64,000 nt of DNA, from NCBI RefSeq assembly GCF_014204495.1, contig NZ_JACHLN010000001.1, positions 1,240,001 to 1,304,000 of the forward strand. The letters run 5' to 3'. This DNA comes from Sphingomonas kyeonggiensis (GTDB lineage Bacteria; Pseudomonadota; Alphaproteobacteria; Sphingomonadales; Sphingomonadaceae). Of the stretch, positions 45,331 to 54,886 are shown piece after piece. Made by a program: the position numbers and the translations under genes. Each line of letters begins with the position of its first letter. The first letter of the stretch is position 1. Below the pieces are notes generated by a model. That model did no database searches. It was not told where the DNA came from and saw nothing but the letters and a program-made list of their open reading frames with translations.

Positions 45331-45726
45331 TCATCCTGCTCGTGACCAACCTTCGGGCCATTCAGACCGCAGATACGGCCTGATCTGAGTGTCGGTTGGC
45401 AGCTTCCCACGCAGGCAGCGGAGCGATGCCTGAACTTCCCTGCGTGGCGCGATCACATGAAAACCATCCGTGTCCGTCAAGCGACCCGAATAATTGAAAA
45501 CCTCAAACCGTGTGACCCCGCATCTCCTCAAGTCCTCCATTAACGACCCTTCGATCACGCGCGAGCCGTCGGTTTGAATGTATTTCCCCAACGAGAATGT
45601 GCCCTCGTCCCCAAACAGCACCACCGCATCTGACTGCCACTCCGGTTTCGCGGCGCAGCTCGTGAAGATCAGGCACAATGAGATGGCCAAGACCTTCACC
45701 GGGAAAGCGGGGGCAAGGTCCTCCAT
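45331..45726 (-). CDS. Putative lipoprotein of unknown function
   Basis: The 131-residue product has a hydrophobic leader with a lipobox-like site (CLIFTSCAAK) and a charged mature part with a Cys pair (RRCGVTRF and LRCLRG). It is notably less GC-rich than its neighbours, which hints at later acquisition. The start at 45726 is one of two close ATGs (the other at 45741). No family recognised. Confidence 0.6.
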   Translation of the reverse strand: MEDLAPAFPVKVLAISLCLIFTSCAAKPEWQSDAVVLFGDEGTFSLGKYIQTDGSRVIEGSLMEDLRRCGVTRFEVFNYSGRLTDTDGFHVIAPRREVQASLRCLRGKLPTDTQIRPYLRSEWPEGWSRAG

Positions 45727-45801
45727 GCAGGGATGATGCACTGCTCTGCTAATGTCTGCAATCGGGGCGCTTGCCGCCAGGCAGCTTTATCAGTCTACGA
45801 A

Positions 45802-46839
45802 CTAGCCAAAGGCCTGCTCGACGCTTCCCGCAGTACGGAAGCGGAAAGCGATGTCGTGGCGGTAGGTCTCACCCGGATCGAGCCGTGCCGAGGGGAATTC
45901 CGGCCGGTTCGGGCTGTCGGGGAATTTCTGCGGTTCCAGGCATAGCCCCTGCCGGGTGACATAGACCTTCCCGCTAGTGCCCGGCGCGCCGCCCGCAAGG
46001 TGGTTGCCCGAATAGAATTGCAGCCCGGGCTCGCCGGAATGGAGATCGAGCACCCGGCCCGAGCCGGGATCGAACAAGGTCGCGACGCAGCGCGGGGCAC
46101 CATCGATCACGAAATTATGGTCATAGCCATGGCCGAGCGTCAGCTGGGCATCGTCCGCGCCTATCCGTTCGCCGACCCGCCGCGGAACCCGGAAATCGAA
46201 GGGCGTGCCGGTGACTTCGGCGAACGCGCCCGTCGGGATCAGTCCGGGGCCGACCGGGGTGGTGCGGCTGGAGGATATCCGCAGCAGGTGATCGAGGATC
46301 GTCGCGCCGCTCGCTTCGCCGGCCAGGTTGAAATAGGCGTGGTGGGTCAGGTTCACCACCGTCGGCGCATCGGTGGTCGCGGTCAGCGCGATGGCGAGCC
46401 CGTCCTCTTCCATCGTATAGCGCGCTTCCACTGCCAGCGTGCCCGGAAAGCCGTTATGCCCGGCCGGGCTGACATGGCGGAAGGTGACCGACTCCGCCGA
46501 CTGCGCGTTGACTTTCCAGATCTGCTGGTCGAGCCCGAACGGCCCCGAATGGAGGCTGTTGGCGCCGTCATTCGCCGTGACGCGGTGCTCGACGCCGTCG
46601 AGCGTGAAGCGCGCGCCGCCGATCCGGTTGGCATAGCGGCCGGCGATCGCGCCGTAGAAGCGCGGATGGCCGCGATATTCCTCGATATCCGCGAAGCCGA
46701 GCACGACATTTGCCGGATTGCCGTGCCGATCGGGCACTTCCAGCGTGCGCAGTGCCGCGCCGAGCGTGAGCAGCTCGGCGCGATAGCGGCCGCAGGCAAT
46801 CGCGACCGTCTCGATCGGATCGCCCGCGACCGTCGTCAC
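45802..46839 (-). CDS. galM: Aldose 1-epimerase
   Basis: The 345-residue protein has the galactose mutarotase pattern: GRYANRIGGARFTLDG, HNGFPGTL with the His, VVNLTHHAYFNLAG with the catalytic-region His, and EPGLQFYSGNH containing the catalytic Glu. It interconverts sugar anomers, useful with the adjacent glucosidase. The GTG start overlaps the bglX stop (GTGA), so they are an operon. It has no signal peptide. Confidence 0.92.
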   Translation of the reverse strand: MTTVAGDPIETVAIACGRYRAELLTLGAALRTLEVPDRHGNPANVVLGFADIEEYRGHPRFYGAIAGRYANRIGGARFTLDGVEHRVTANDGANSLHSGPFGLDQQIWKVNAQSAESVTFRHVSPAGHNGFPGTLAVEARYTMEEDGLAIALTATTDAPTVVNLTHHAYFNLAGEASGATILDHLLRISSSRTTPVGPGLIPTGAFAEVTGTPFDFRVPRRVGERIGADDAQLTLGHGYDHNFVIDGAPRCVATLFDPGSGRVLDLHSGEPGLQFYSGNHLAGGAPGTSGKVYVTRQGLCLEPQKFPDSPNRPEFPSARLDPGETYRHDIAFRFRTAGSVEQAFG

Positions 46840-49301
46840 TTCGGCATACCCGGGCAGATCGAGTTGGCGGGATCCGAGACGATCCGCGCGTCGGACAGGC
46901 TGAACACCAGCGGATCGGAGGCGGTCACCACCACCGGTGCCGACACCGCGTTCATGTCGGTGCCGTTCTGCTGGTAGCATTTGAGCAGGATCTTCACCGT
47001 GCGCCACGTGCCGGTCTCACCGGTGAACAGGCTGGTGGCATCCAGCCCCTTGCCATTGCCCATGCCGAGCGTCACCGGCCCGCCCGCCGCGCGATCGAGG
47101 CGATAGGTGAGGGCGAGCGACAGGTCGCCATTGGCTTCGCGGCCAAGGTTGATCGGCGCGCCGCCGCCGATGCTCAGTCGCGCCGTTCCGCCGGTCCAGC
47201 TCAGCTGCTGCGCGCCTTCCTGGGTCTGCGGACCGTCGATCGGCGCGCGGGTGATCTTCGATTCGGTGGCGAAGGAGAAGGGCTTGGGCGTAACGCCCTT
47301 GGCGAAATAGACGCTGGTGTTGAGCGACGAGGCATCGAAGCCCGGATCCTCGCCCAGCACGGCGACCTTGCCCGGCTTGGCGTAGCTCAGGCCATAGCCG
47401 AGCGCGAACAGCGGGTCATAGCCCGGCTTGCCCTTGTTGAGGGTGAACTGGCCGGCGGTCTTGGGCCAGCTGAACGACAGCGTGCCGTTGAAGTCCTTGC
47501 GCGGCTTGCCGGCCTTGTCGCCGATAATCACGTCGGCCACGCCCGCGCCTTCGCTGCCCGGCAGCCAGGCGGCAACGAACGCGTCCGAGGCGTTGATCTC
47601 CGGGTTCACCCAGAGCGGCCGGCCCGAGAGGAACACCGAAACAGTCGGCACGCCGGCGGCCTTGAGCTTCTTGAGCAGGGCCAGCGCCTGCTTGTCGCCG
47701 GGCTGGAATTCCAGCGTCGGGATATCGCCGCGCATTTCGGCATAGGGCTGCTCGCCGAACACGACGATCGCGACATCGGGCTTGGCGGTGAAGCTGCCGT
47801 CCGCCGAAAGCGTCGCGGTGCCGCCGCCGGCCTTCACCGCTTCGGCAATGCCCGAGAAGATCGTCTGGCCGTTGGGGAACATCGAATTGTCGTTGCCGTC
47901 GCCCTGCCAGCTCAAGGTCCAGCCGCCGGTCTGCTGCGCCATCGAATCGGCGCCCGGCCCGGCGACCAGCACGTTGGCGGAGGCCTTTACCGGCAGCACG
48001 CCCGTGTTCTTGAGCAGCACCAGCGACTTGGCCACCGCCTCGCGCGCCACCGCGCGGTGCTCGGCATTGCCCAGCACCCCGGCCTTGCCTTCATAGGGGC
48101 GGGCCGGATCGAACAGGCCGAGCTTCGCCTTGACGCGCAGGATGCGGCGCACCGCATCGTCGATGCGCGCCATCGGGATGGTGCCGTCCTTGGCATGGCG
48201 CACCGTGCTCTCGAACAGGCCCTTCCAGCTGTCCGGCGCCATCGCCATGTCGAGCCCGGCATTGAAGGTCTGGGCGCAATCCTCCTTGGTGCAGCCCGGC
48301 ACCTGGCCATGGCCGTTCCAGTCGCCGACGACAAAGCCCTCAAAGCCCATCCGGCCCTTGAGCACATCGGTGAGCAGCGACTTGTTGCCGTGCATCTTGG
48401 CGCCGTTCCAGCTCGAATAGCTGGCCATCACGGTGAGCGTGCCCGCCTGGATCGCCGGGACATAGCCCTGCGCATGCGTCCTGATCAGCTCGTCCTCGGA
48501 GACGCGGGTGTCGCCCTGGTCGACGCCCTCGAAGGTGCCACCATCGCCGAGGAAGTGCTTGGCCGAAGCCGCGACCAGCCCCTTCTGGATACGATCCTTG
48601 GTGCCGGGCTCGCCCTGCAGGCCGAGGATCATGTCGGCGGCATAGGAGCGGACGACCGCGGGGTCTTCCGAATAGCCTTCATAGCTGCGGCCCCAGCGAT
48701 CATCCTGCGGCACGGCGAGGGTCGGGCCGAACGCCCAGTCGGGCCCGGTCGCGGCGGTTTCTTCCGCCGTCGCCTTGCCGATGCGGCGGATCAGCGCGGG
48801 ATCGTGCATCGCGCCGAGCCCGACATTGTGCGGGAAGATCGTCGCGCCGATCACGTTGTTGTTGCCGTGCACCGCGTCGATGCCGAAGATCAGCGGGATC
48901 GGGGCATGCTTGCCGCGCGGCTCCATCGCGACGGCGCGGAAGGCCTTGGCGGTCTCCACCCAGGGCATCTGCGGCGAACGGTCGGGCGCGCCGAGCGGCG
49001 GCGAGCTGCCGCCTGCCAGGATCGAGCCGAGCGGATACTGGCGCAGCTCCTCGGGCTTCATCGCGCCGATATCGGCCTGGATCATCTGGCCGACTTTTTC
49101 CTCCAGCGTCATCTGCGCCATCAGATCGGTGATGAACTTCTCGGTCGCGGGATCGACCAGGCCCTGCGAGCCGGCGGTCGGCCATTTGGCGGGATTGGCG
49201 ACCTGCTGGCCAGACAGCGTTGTCGGCGCGTGCTGCGCAAAAGCGGGCGATGCGGCCCAGATCATGGTGGTCGACAGCAACAGCTTCAGGCCAGGCCGCA
49301 T
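46836..49301 (-). CDS. bglX: Exported beta-glucosidase, glycoside hydrolase family 3
   Basis: The 821-residue protein has a signal peptide (LKLLLSTTMIWAASPAFAQ), a GH3 N-terminal barrel (MTLEEKVGQMIQADIGAM; nucleophile Asp in GFVVGDWNGHG), a GH3 C-terminal domain (SLVLLKNTGVLPVKA) and a C-terminal beta-rich extension (about 655-821). It releases glucose from beta-glucosides in the periplasm. GAGGAGAG precedes the ATG at 49301. A candidate operator lies 25 nt upstream. Confidence 0.93.
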   Translation of the reverse strand: MRPGLKLLLSTTMIWAASPAFAQHAPTTLSGQQVANPAKWPTAGSQGLVDPATEKFITDLMAQMTLEEKVGQMIQADIGAMKPEELRQYPLGSILAGGSSPPLGAPDRSPQMPWVETAKAFRAVAMEPRGKHAPIPLIFGIDAVHGNNNVIGATIFPHNVGLGAMHDPALIRRIGKATAEETAATGPDWAFGPTLAVPQDDRWGRSYEGYSEDPAVVRSYAADMILGLQGEPGTKDRIQKGLVAASAKHFLGDGGTFEGVDQGDTRVSEDELIRTHAQGYVPAIQAGTLTVMASYSSWNGAKMHGNKSLLTDVLKGRMGFEGFVVGDWNGHGQVPGCTKEDCAQTFNAGLDMAMAPDSWKGLFESTVRHAKDGTIPMARIDDAVRRILRVKAKLGLFDPARPYEGKAGVLGNAEHRAVAREAVAKSLVLLKNTGVLPVKASANVLVAGPGADSMAQQTGGWTLSWQGDGNDNSMFPNGQTIFSGIAEAVKAGGGTATLSADGSFTAKPDVAIVVFGEQPYAEMRGDIPTLEFQPGDKQALALLKKLKAAGVPTVSVFLSGRPLWVNPEINASDAFVAAWLPGSEGAGVADVIIGDKAGKPRKDFNGTLSFSWPKTAGQFTLNKGKPGYDPLFALGYGLSYAKPGKVAVLGEDPGFDASSLNTSVYFAKGVTPKPFSFATESKITRAPIDGPQTQEGAQQLSWTGGTARLSIGGGAPINLGREANGDLSLALTYRLDRAAGGPVTLGMGNGKGLDATSLFTGETGTWRTVKILLKCYQQNGTDMNAVSAPVVVTASDPLVFSLSDARIVSDPANSICPGMPK

Positions 49302-49325
49302 TTCACTCTCCTCTTTTCTTGTATC

Positions 49326-49339
49326 TGGTAGCGATAACA
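49326..49339. promoter_or_regulatory. Candidate LacI-family operator upstream of bglX
   Basis: TGGTAGCGATAACA matches the TGNTANCGNTNNCA motif bound by some LacI-family sugar regulators and differs by one base from the XylR box described in Xanthomonas (as I recall). It sits just upstream of the bglX ribosome binding site. Confidence 0.45.
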
Positions 49340-49344
49340 GAAGT

Positions 49345-50868
49345 TCATCGGGCGAGTCCACGCTCCAGCCAGCGCGCGGCTTCGTCGGGACTTGATTTGT
49401 TACTGTCGCGATCGACCATGTAATTGGCCTCGCGCATCCGCTCGACCGGGATCGCGCCGATCAGCGGGCGGAGCGCCGCCTGGAAACGGACATCGTCGGC
49501 GCGTTTCGGGGCGAGCAGCAGGATCGCGTCATAGCCGGGAATGGCGCCCTTGGGATCGGCGAGCACCGCCAGCTTGTCGGCGGCGATGCGGCCGTCGGAG
49601 GAGAAGGCCGGGATCACGTCCGCGGTGCCGCTCGCCAGCGCGCGGTACATGAAGGTCGGCTGATAGGGATGGGCGGACTTGAAGCTCAGGCCATAGGCCT
49701 TCTTCACCGCCGCCCATTCGGGCCGCTCGAGGAACTCGACATCGGTGGCGAGGCTGAGGCTGCCGGCGACCGGCGCGAGATCGGCGATGCTGGTGATCCC
49801 GCGCTTCCTGGCATCGTCGCCGCGCATCGCGAAGGCATAGGCGTTCTCGAAGCCGAGCGAACCGAGCAGCGTGACCCTGTGCTTGTCGCGCGCCCATTTA
49901 GCGACACCGGCGACGATCGCGTCGCGCGGCGGCACGTCGTCGCGCCGCATCTCATTGGTCCAGATCGTACCCGAATAGTCGACATAGACATCGACATCGC
50001 CGCCCGCGAGCGCGCTGAACGCTACCGCCGATCCCAGCCCTTCGCGGTAGCGGACCTTGTAGCCCGCCGCCTCCAGCCGGTGCCCGATCAGCCGGGCGAG
50101 GATATACTGTTCGGAAAAGCCCTTGGCGCCGACTGTGATGGTGCCCCGCGACGAGGGCAGGGCCGGGACAAGCGCTACGGCAACCGCGACCAGCAGGGTG
50201 CCGAGGCTCGCCCAGGCAAGCATCCGCCTGCGCCTGGCGATGCCATATTCGGCCAGCCCCAGCAGCCCGTCGACCGCCAGCGCCAGGCAGGCGGCGGCGA
50301 TGCAGCCCGTCAGGACCAGCGACCAGTTCTGGGTCTGCAGCCCGGCGAAGATCAGGTCGCCCAGGCTCGGCTGGCCGACGGTGGTGGAAAGCGTCGCCGC
50401 GCCGATCGTCCACACCGCAGCGGTGCGGATGCCGGCCATCAGCACTGGCAGCACCAGCGGCGCCTCGACCAGCCACAGCTTCTGCGCCGCGGTCATGCCC
50501 ACGCCGTCCGCCGCCTCGATCACCGCCGGGTCGATAGTGGCAAGTCCGGTCACGCCGTTCCGCAGGATCGGCAGCAGCGCATAGAGCGACAGCGCGAGCA
50601 GCGAGGGCAGGAAGCCCAGTGCCGGTATCCCGCCGCCCACCAGCGAGGAGAGCGAAAGCAGGATCGGGTAGAACAACGCGAGCAGCGCCAGGCTCGGGAT
50701 CGTCTGGACCAGACTGGCGAACCCCAGAGCGATCCGTCCCACGACGCGGTTGCGCGCGGAGAGCACGGCCAGGGGCAGTGCGATCACCAGGCCCAGCAGC
50801 AGCGCCGCCAGCGCCAGCAGCAGATGCTGGGCAAGCAGCTCGGGTACCCGGGCGAGTGCGCCGCTCAC
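49345..50868 (-). CDS. Osmoprotectant ABC transporter, fused permease and substrate-binding protein
   Basis: The 507-residue protein has an N-terminal permease (about 1-230, with EAADGVGMTAAQKLWLVEAP as the EAA-type loop) fused to a C-terminal OpuC-type binding domain (about 245-507; ITVGAKGFSEQYILARLI; VDVYVDYSGTIW; PTFMYRALASGTADVI). It would import glycine betaine, choline or related solutes. The fusion is known in this family. The ATG overlaps the ATPase stop (ATGA). Confidence 0.92.
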   Translation of the reverse strand: MSGALARVPELLAQHLLLALAALLLGLVIALPLAVLSARNRVVGRIALGFASLVQTIPSLALLALFYPILLSLSSLVGGGIPALGFLPSLLALSLYALLPILRNGVTGLATIDPAVIEAADGVGMTAAQKLWLVEAPLVLPVLMAGIRTAAVWTIGAATLSTTVGQPSLGDLIFAGLQTQNWSLVLTGCIAAACLALAVDGLLGLAEYGIARRRRMLAWASLGTLLVAVAVALVPALPSSRGTITVGAKGFSEQYILARLIGHRLEAAGYKVRYREGLGSAVAFSALAGGDVDVYVDYSGTIWTNEMRRDDVPPRDAIVAGVAKWARDKHRVTLLGSLGFENAYAFAMRGDDARKRGITSIADLAPVAGSLSLATDVEFLERPEWAAVKKAYGLSFKSAHPYQPTFMYRALASGTADVIPAFSSDGRIAADKLAVLADPKGAIPGYDAILLLAPKRADDVRFQAALRPLIGAIPVERMREANYMVDRDSNKSSPDEAARWLERGLAR

Positions 50869-51632
50869 GGCTCCAGCTCCGCCAGCCGGTGCGCCTGCGC
50901 GCGGGGTACCGCGACCAGTGCGTCCGCTGCGGCGCCGCCCTTGCCGGCGAGCAGGTCGCGCGGGGTGGCGTCGGCAACGATGCAGCCCTTCTCCATCACC
51001 AGCACGCGGTCGGCGAGCAGCAGCGCCTCGGCCATGTCGTGGGTGACCAGGATCGTGGTGAGCCCCATCCGGTCGTGCAGCGCGCGGATCGCCTTGCCGA
51101 GTCCGTCGCGCGTCACCGGATCGAGCGCGCCGAACGGCTCGTCCATCAGCAATATGCCCGGCCCCGTCGCCAGCGCCCGTGCCACGCCGACGCGCTGGCG
51201 CTGCCCGCCCGAAAGTTCATCCGGCATCCGCGTGGCCATGTCGGCAGGCAGCTCGACGAGTCCCAGCAGCTCGGTCACGCGCCCCGCGCTATCCTTCCCG
51301 CCGGCCAGCCTGAGGCCGATCGCGACATTCTCCCCCACCCGCATGTGCGGGAACAGCCCGACATTCTGGAAGACATAGCCGATACGTCGCCGCAGCTCCG
51401 GCGCGGGGCCGGTATCCACCGGCTCGCCGCCGACCAGCACCGCGCCTTCGCTCGGTTCGATCAGCCGGTTGACCATCTTGAGCAGAGTCGACTTGCCCGA
51501 GCCCGAGGCGCCGACCAGCGCGACGAAGCTGCCCGCCGCGACTTCCAGAGACACCTCATCGACGGCCTTCACGCCCCCCGGCCAGACCTTGCTGACATTT
51601 TTGAAGGTAACGGAGCGGCTTTGCTCTGGCAT
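50865..51632 (-). CDS. Osmoprotectant ABC transporter ATP-binding protein
   Basis: The 255-residue ATPase has Walker A GASGSGKST, signature LSGGQRQRVG, Walker B ILLMDEPFGALDP and switch His (LVTHDM). The GALDPVTRDGLGKAI region matches the OpuA/ProV group without CBS domains. It energises the fused permease/binding protein, which it precedes with an overlap. ATG at 51632 used; the region upstream has no better start. Confidence 0.92.
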   Translation of the reverse strand: MPEQSRSVTFKNVSKVWPGGVKAVDEVSLEVAAGSFVALVGASGSGKSTLLKMVNRLIEPSEGAVLVGGEPVDTGPAPELRRRIGYVFQNVGLFPHMRVGENVAIGLRLAGGKDSAGRVTELLGLVELPADMATRMPDELSGGQRQRVGVARALATGPGILLMDEPFGALDPVTRDGLGKAIRALHDRMGLTTILVTHDMAEALLLADRVLVMEKGCIVADATPRDLLAGKGGAAADALVAVPRAQAHRLAELEP

Positions 51633-51690
51633 CGCGCAGCGTTGTGCGAGATGAAATGGCAAAGGTCAAAACAACAGGAGAGGCGGGGAC

Positions 51691-52476
51691 ATGGCAGCGA
51701 AGGCAATCTTCATCACCGGCGGCGGATCGGGCATCGGGCAGGCAGTCGCGAAGCATTTCGCCGCGCAGGGCTGGCTCGTCGGGCTGGCGGACGTCAATGC
51801 CGCCGGCCTCGAGGAGACCCGGGCGATGCTTCCCGCCGGCATGGCCACCACCCATGTGATGGACGTGCGCGACCGCGCCGCCTGGGCGAGCGCACTCGCC
51901 GAATTCACCAAGGCGAGCGGCGGCCGGCTCGATTTCCTGTTCAACAATGCCGGCATCGCGGTGGGCGGCCTGCTTGCCAACAACACCGACCAGGAGGTCG
52001 ACAATATCGTAGGGATCAACCTGGTCGGCGTGATCAACGGCGCGCGCGCCGCCTATCCCTATCTCAAGGCGACGCCGAGCTCGTGCCTGGTCAACACCGC
52101 CAGCGCCGCGGCGATCTATGGTGGAGCCGGGCTGTCGCTCTATGCCGCAGTCAAGTTCGCGGTGCGCGGCTTCTCCGAGGCGCTGGACGGCGAATGGTAT
52201 CCGGACGGGATCAAGGTCCGCGTGCTGATGCCGAGCTTCATCGACACGCCGCTGCTCGATTCGATGGCGCAGGGCAGCAACCAGACGGCGCGCGAAGTGG
52301 TGCGCGGCCGCGGCCTGGAATTCACGCCGCTCGACATCGTCGCCAAGGCCGTGTGGGATGCGCCGAGCCAGGAAAAGGTCCATGTCATCGTCGGCAAGAC
52401 CGCGAAGCAGATGGCCTTTGCCCAGCGCTGGATGCCCGGCGCGCTGCGCAAGCAGATGCGCGCGAAGTTCGGCTAG
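51691..52476 (+). CDS. Short-chain dehydrogenase/reductase
   Basis: The 261-residue protein has the cofactor motif [11 protein letters not shown], the NNAG motif ([12 protein letters not shown]), the catalytic Ser ([11 protein letters not shown]) and YAAVK ([12 protein letters not shown]). Substrate unknown. It is divergent from the ABC transporter genes and convergent with the pterin dehydratase gene, overlapping its stop by 4 nt. Confidence 0.92.
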   Translation: MAAKAIFITGGGSGIGQAVAKHFAAQGWLVGLADVNAAGLEETRAMLPAGMATTHVMDVRDRAAWASALAEFTKASGGRLDFLFNNAGIAVGGLLANNTDQEVDNIVGINLVGVINGARAAYPYLKATPSSCLVNTASAAAIYGGAGLSLYAAVKFAVRGFSEALDGEWYPDGIKVRVLMPSFIDTPLLDSMAQGSNQTAREVVRGRGLEFTPLDIVAKAVWDAPSQEKVHVIVGKTAKQMAFAQRWMPGALRKQMRAKFG

Positions 52477-52766
52477 GCCAGCAGCGCGTCGATCTGCTGC
52501 GCCATCTGGATGTCGCGGGTGGAGAGCCCGTCCGCGTCATGGGTGGTCAGCAGGATCTCGACCTTGTTCCACACATTCGACCATTCGGGGTGATGATCGG
52601 CCTTCTCGGCGATCAGCGCCACGCGGGTCATGAAGCCGAAGGCCTGGTTGAAGTCCCGGAACTCGAACTTGCGGGTGATCGCGTCGCGCTCCGCGTCCCA
52701 GGTCCAGCCGGGCAGCGCGGCGAGCGATTCCTCGCGAAGTCCATCCGTCAGCCGCGCAACCATCAC
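52473..52766 (-). CDS. 4a-hydroxytetrahydrobiopterin dehydratase (PCD/DCoH)
   Basis: The 97-residue protein has the active-site motif [20 protein letters not shown] and the later T-H-D segment ([12 protein letters not shown]). It recycles pterin cofactor or serves a related role in sphingomonads lacking a linked phenylalanine hydroxylase. Start could be one codon later (MVAR). Length is normal. Confidence 0.94.
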   Translation of the reverse strand: MMVARLTDGLREESLAALPGWTWDAERDAITRKFEFRDFNQAFGFMTRVALIAEKADHHPEWSNVWNKVEILLTTHDADGLSTRDIQMAQQIDALLA

Positions 52767-52810
52767 TGCCTCCTTGCCGTAGCTCCGTTCCCCGGCCTAT
52801 TCCGGGCGAC

Positions 52811-53203
52811 ATGACCGGGCAAGCCCCAGACGCCGCCATTATCGAGCGCCTCGCCCGCGCCGCCCTTGCGCGCATCCCCGAGCCTTTCCAGGGCTATCTC
52901 GCCGACATCGTGCTGGTGATCGAGGACTTCGCCGATGACGAGACGCTCGACGCCATGGGCATCGAGGATCCGTTCGACCTGACCGGCCTGTATCGCGGGC
53001 GCCCCGTCGGCGAGAAATCGGCCTGGGACGGGGTGACCATGCCCGACGAGATCCACCTCTATCGCCGGCCGCTGCTCGACGAATGGGTGCACACCAGCGT
53101 GACGCTCGAATCGCTGGTCAACCATGTCGTGGTCCATGAGGTCGGGCATCATTTCGGCCTGTCCGACGACGACATGCACGCGCTGGAAGACTCGGCCGAG
53201 TGA
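52811..53203 (+). CDS. Zinc metallopeptidase-like protein (zincin, DUF1025 family)
   Basis: The 130-residue protein ends with the metal site HEVGHHFGLSDDDMH and contains DPFDLTGLYRGRPVG, as in the possible-metallopeptidase (zincin-like) family. Physiological role unknown. Its last base overlaps the ccmA GTG start (GTGA), suggesting coupling to ccmAB. Confidence 0.9.
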   Translation: MTGQAPDAAIIERLARAALARIPEPFQGYLADIVLVIEDFADDETLDAMGIEDPFDLTGLYRGRPVGEKSAWDGVTMPDEIHLYRRPLLDEWVHTSVTLESLVNHVVVHEVGHHFGLSDDDMHALEDSAE

Positions 53204-53766
53204 CGCGCCTTGCCCTTGAAGGCGTGGCCTGCCTGCGCGGCGGGCGGCTGCTGTTCGAGGGGCTGGACCTGGCGCTCGCGCCGGGCGAGGCGGCGCTGGT
53301 CAGCGGGCCCAACGGCGTCGGCAAGTCGAGCCTGATCCGCATCGCCGCCGGCCTGCTCTCGCCGGCCGCGGGCAAGATCGAAGTCGAGGGCGAGATCGCG
53401 CTGATGGCCGAGGCGCCGGCGCTCGATCCCGAACTGCCGCTGGGCAATGCGCTGGGCTTCTGGGCCGGTCTCGACGGCCGGCGGGGCGCGGTGCCGGACG
53501 CGCTGGCCGCGGTCGGGCTCGCCGATATCGCCCGGGTGCCCGTCCGCATGCTCTCGACCGGCCAGCGGCGGCGTGCCGCGCTCGCACGGGTGGTGGCGAG
53601 CGGGGCGCCGATCTGGCTGCTCGACGAGCCCGCCAACGGGCTGGACGTGGCATCGGTGGCGCTGCTCGAAGGGCTGATCGCCGGGCACCGGGCGGCGGGC
53701 GGCATCGCGCTGGTCGCCACGCACCTGCCGATCGCGCTGCCCGATGCGCGCGAGGTTGCGCTGTGA
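53200..53766 (+). CDS. ccmA: Heme exporter ATP-binding protein CcmA
   Basis: The 188-residue ABC ATPase has Walker A GPNGVGKSS, a degenerate signature LSTGQRRRAAL, Walker B IWLLDEPANGLD and switch His (VATHLP). It works with CcmB in releasing holo-CcmE during c-type cytochrome maturation. GTG start overlaps the upstream stop. ccmB follows with an overlap. Confidence 0.9.
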   Translation: MTRLALEGVACLRGGRLLFEGLDLALAPGEAALVSGPNGVGKSSLIRIAAGLLSPAAGKIEVEGEIALMAEAPALDPELPLGNALGFWAGLDGRRGAVPDALAAVGLADIARVPVRMLSTGQRRRAALARVVASGAPIWLLDEPANGLDVASVALLEGLIAGHRAAGGIALVATHLPIALPDAREVAL

Positions 53767-54401
53767 GCGCCTATGCCGCGATCGTCTGGCGCGAGCTGCG
53801 ACGGGCGTGGAGCATCGGCGGACTGGCGCTGCCGGTCGTCTTTTTCCTGCTCGTCGCGATCCTTTTCCCCTTCGCTGTGGGCCCCGATGCGAAGCTGCTC
53901 GCCCGCATCGCGCCGGGGGTGATCTGGGCGGCGGCGCTGCTCGCCGCGCTGCTCCCGGTCGAGCGGCTGGTCGCGCCGGACGTGGAGAGCGGGGTGCTGG
54001 ATCAACTGGCGGTGCGCGGGCTGCCCGATGCCGGGGTCGCTGCCGCCAAGGTCGCCGGGCACTGGCTGGGCTTTGCCCCGGCGCTGCTCGTCGCGACGGT
54101 GATCGCCTCGGGCTTGCTCCAGTTGCCCGGCGAAGCGCTGGTGCCGCTGCTGCTTGCGCTGCTGATCGGCACGCCGGGGCTGGCCGCGCTGGGTGTCGCC
54201 ACCGCCGCGCTGGTTGCCGGGCTGCGTGGGGCGGGGGCGCTGGCGGGGCTGGTGATGCTGCCCTTCGCCGTGCCGCTGCTGATCTTCGGTGCCACCGCCG
54301 AGCAGCCGGGCGCGCTCAAGCTGCTCGGGGCAGTGAGCCTGTTGCTGGTGGCGGGCTGCCCGTTCGTGGCGGGGGCGGCGGTACGAATGGGGCGGAACTA
54401 G
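53763..54401 (+). CDS. ccmB: Heme exporter protein CcmB
   Basis: The 212-residue membrane protein has about six helices, with FFLLVAILFPFAVGP and the segment VESGVLDQLAVRGLPD after helix 2, characteristic of CcmB. It is the membrane partner of CcmA. The GTG start overlaps the ccmA stop. Other ccm genes (ccmC onward) are not in the window next to it. Confidence 0.9.
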   Translation: MSAYAAIVWRELRRAWSIGGLALPVVFFLLVAILFPFAVGPDAKLLARIAPGVIWAAALLAALLPVERLVAPDVESGVLDQLAVRGLPDAGVAAAKVAGHWLGFAPALLVATVIASGLLQLPGEALVPLLLALLIGTPGLAALGVATAALVAGLRGAGALAGLVMLPFAVPLLIFGATAEQPGALKLLGAVSLLLVAGCPFVAGAAVRMGRN

Positions 54402-54589
54402 ATCCGTTTTGGAAGTACACGAAGTACAGGCCAAGCGCGGTTTTTTGCGGTCCTTATTCTCCAGCAGGCGCGCGTGTCGGATTGCGCCCTTGGTGGCGCC
54501 CTATTTTTCCAACCGGTCGGAGCGCCTGGCGGTCAATATTGGCGGAGGGTGCCGTCCTGCGGGGAGCGGTTTAGGTAAATGTCGCTAGC

Positions 54590-54886
54590 TCAGGCCTCGG
54601 GCGGCAGCTCGTCGCCATAGACGACCATTGCCGAGCCCTCCGCCAGCGCATCGGCGGCGGCGGCGCGCAGGACCGGGTCCTCGGTCGCGCCCGGATCGGC
54701 GACTTCCATGCCCTTTTCCAGCCGGACCAGCATCCAGCCGGTGCCGAGCGCGACACCGGCGGCCTTGGCCTGCGCCTCTTCGAAGCTGTCCGCCGAGACA
54801 TAGATCAGCATGGCGTGGCGCCCGCCGGGGCGGCGGCCCTCGACGGTGTCCGCCACCGCGGTCGCCAGGAATACCGAGAGGCCCAT
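54590..54886 (-). CDS. Small hypothetical protein coupled to rRNA methyltransferase
   Basis: The 98-residue product (GLSVFLATAVADTVEGRRPG; MLIYVSADSFEEAQAKAAGV) looks like a small alpha/beta protein with a C-terminal Glu/Ala-rich end. Its ATG overlaps the stop of the methyltransferase (ATGA). I do not recognise a family. It might start at the internal ATG of MLIYVSAD. Confidence 0.6.
   Translation of the reverse strand: MGLSVFLATAVADTVEGRRPGGRHAMLIYVSADSFEEAQAKAAGVALGTGWMLVRLEKGMEVADPGATEDPVLRAAAADALAEGSAMVVYGDELPPEA

Noticed and set aside
54402..54589. Gene between ccmB and the 98-residue protein
   Set aside because: The stretch has no frame with a start, ribosome binding site and coding character; nothing recognisable is seen.
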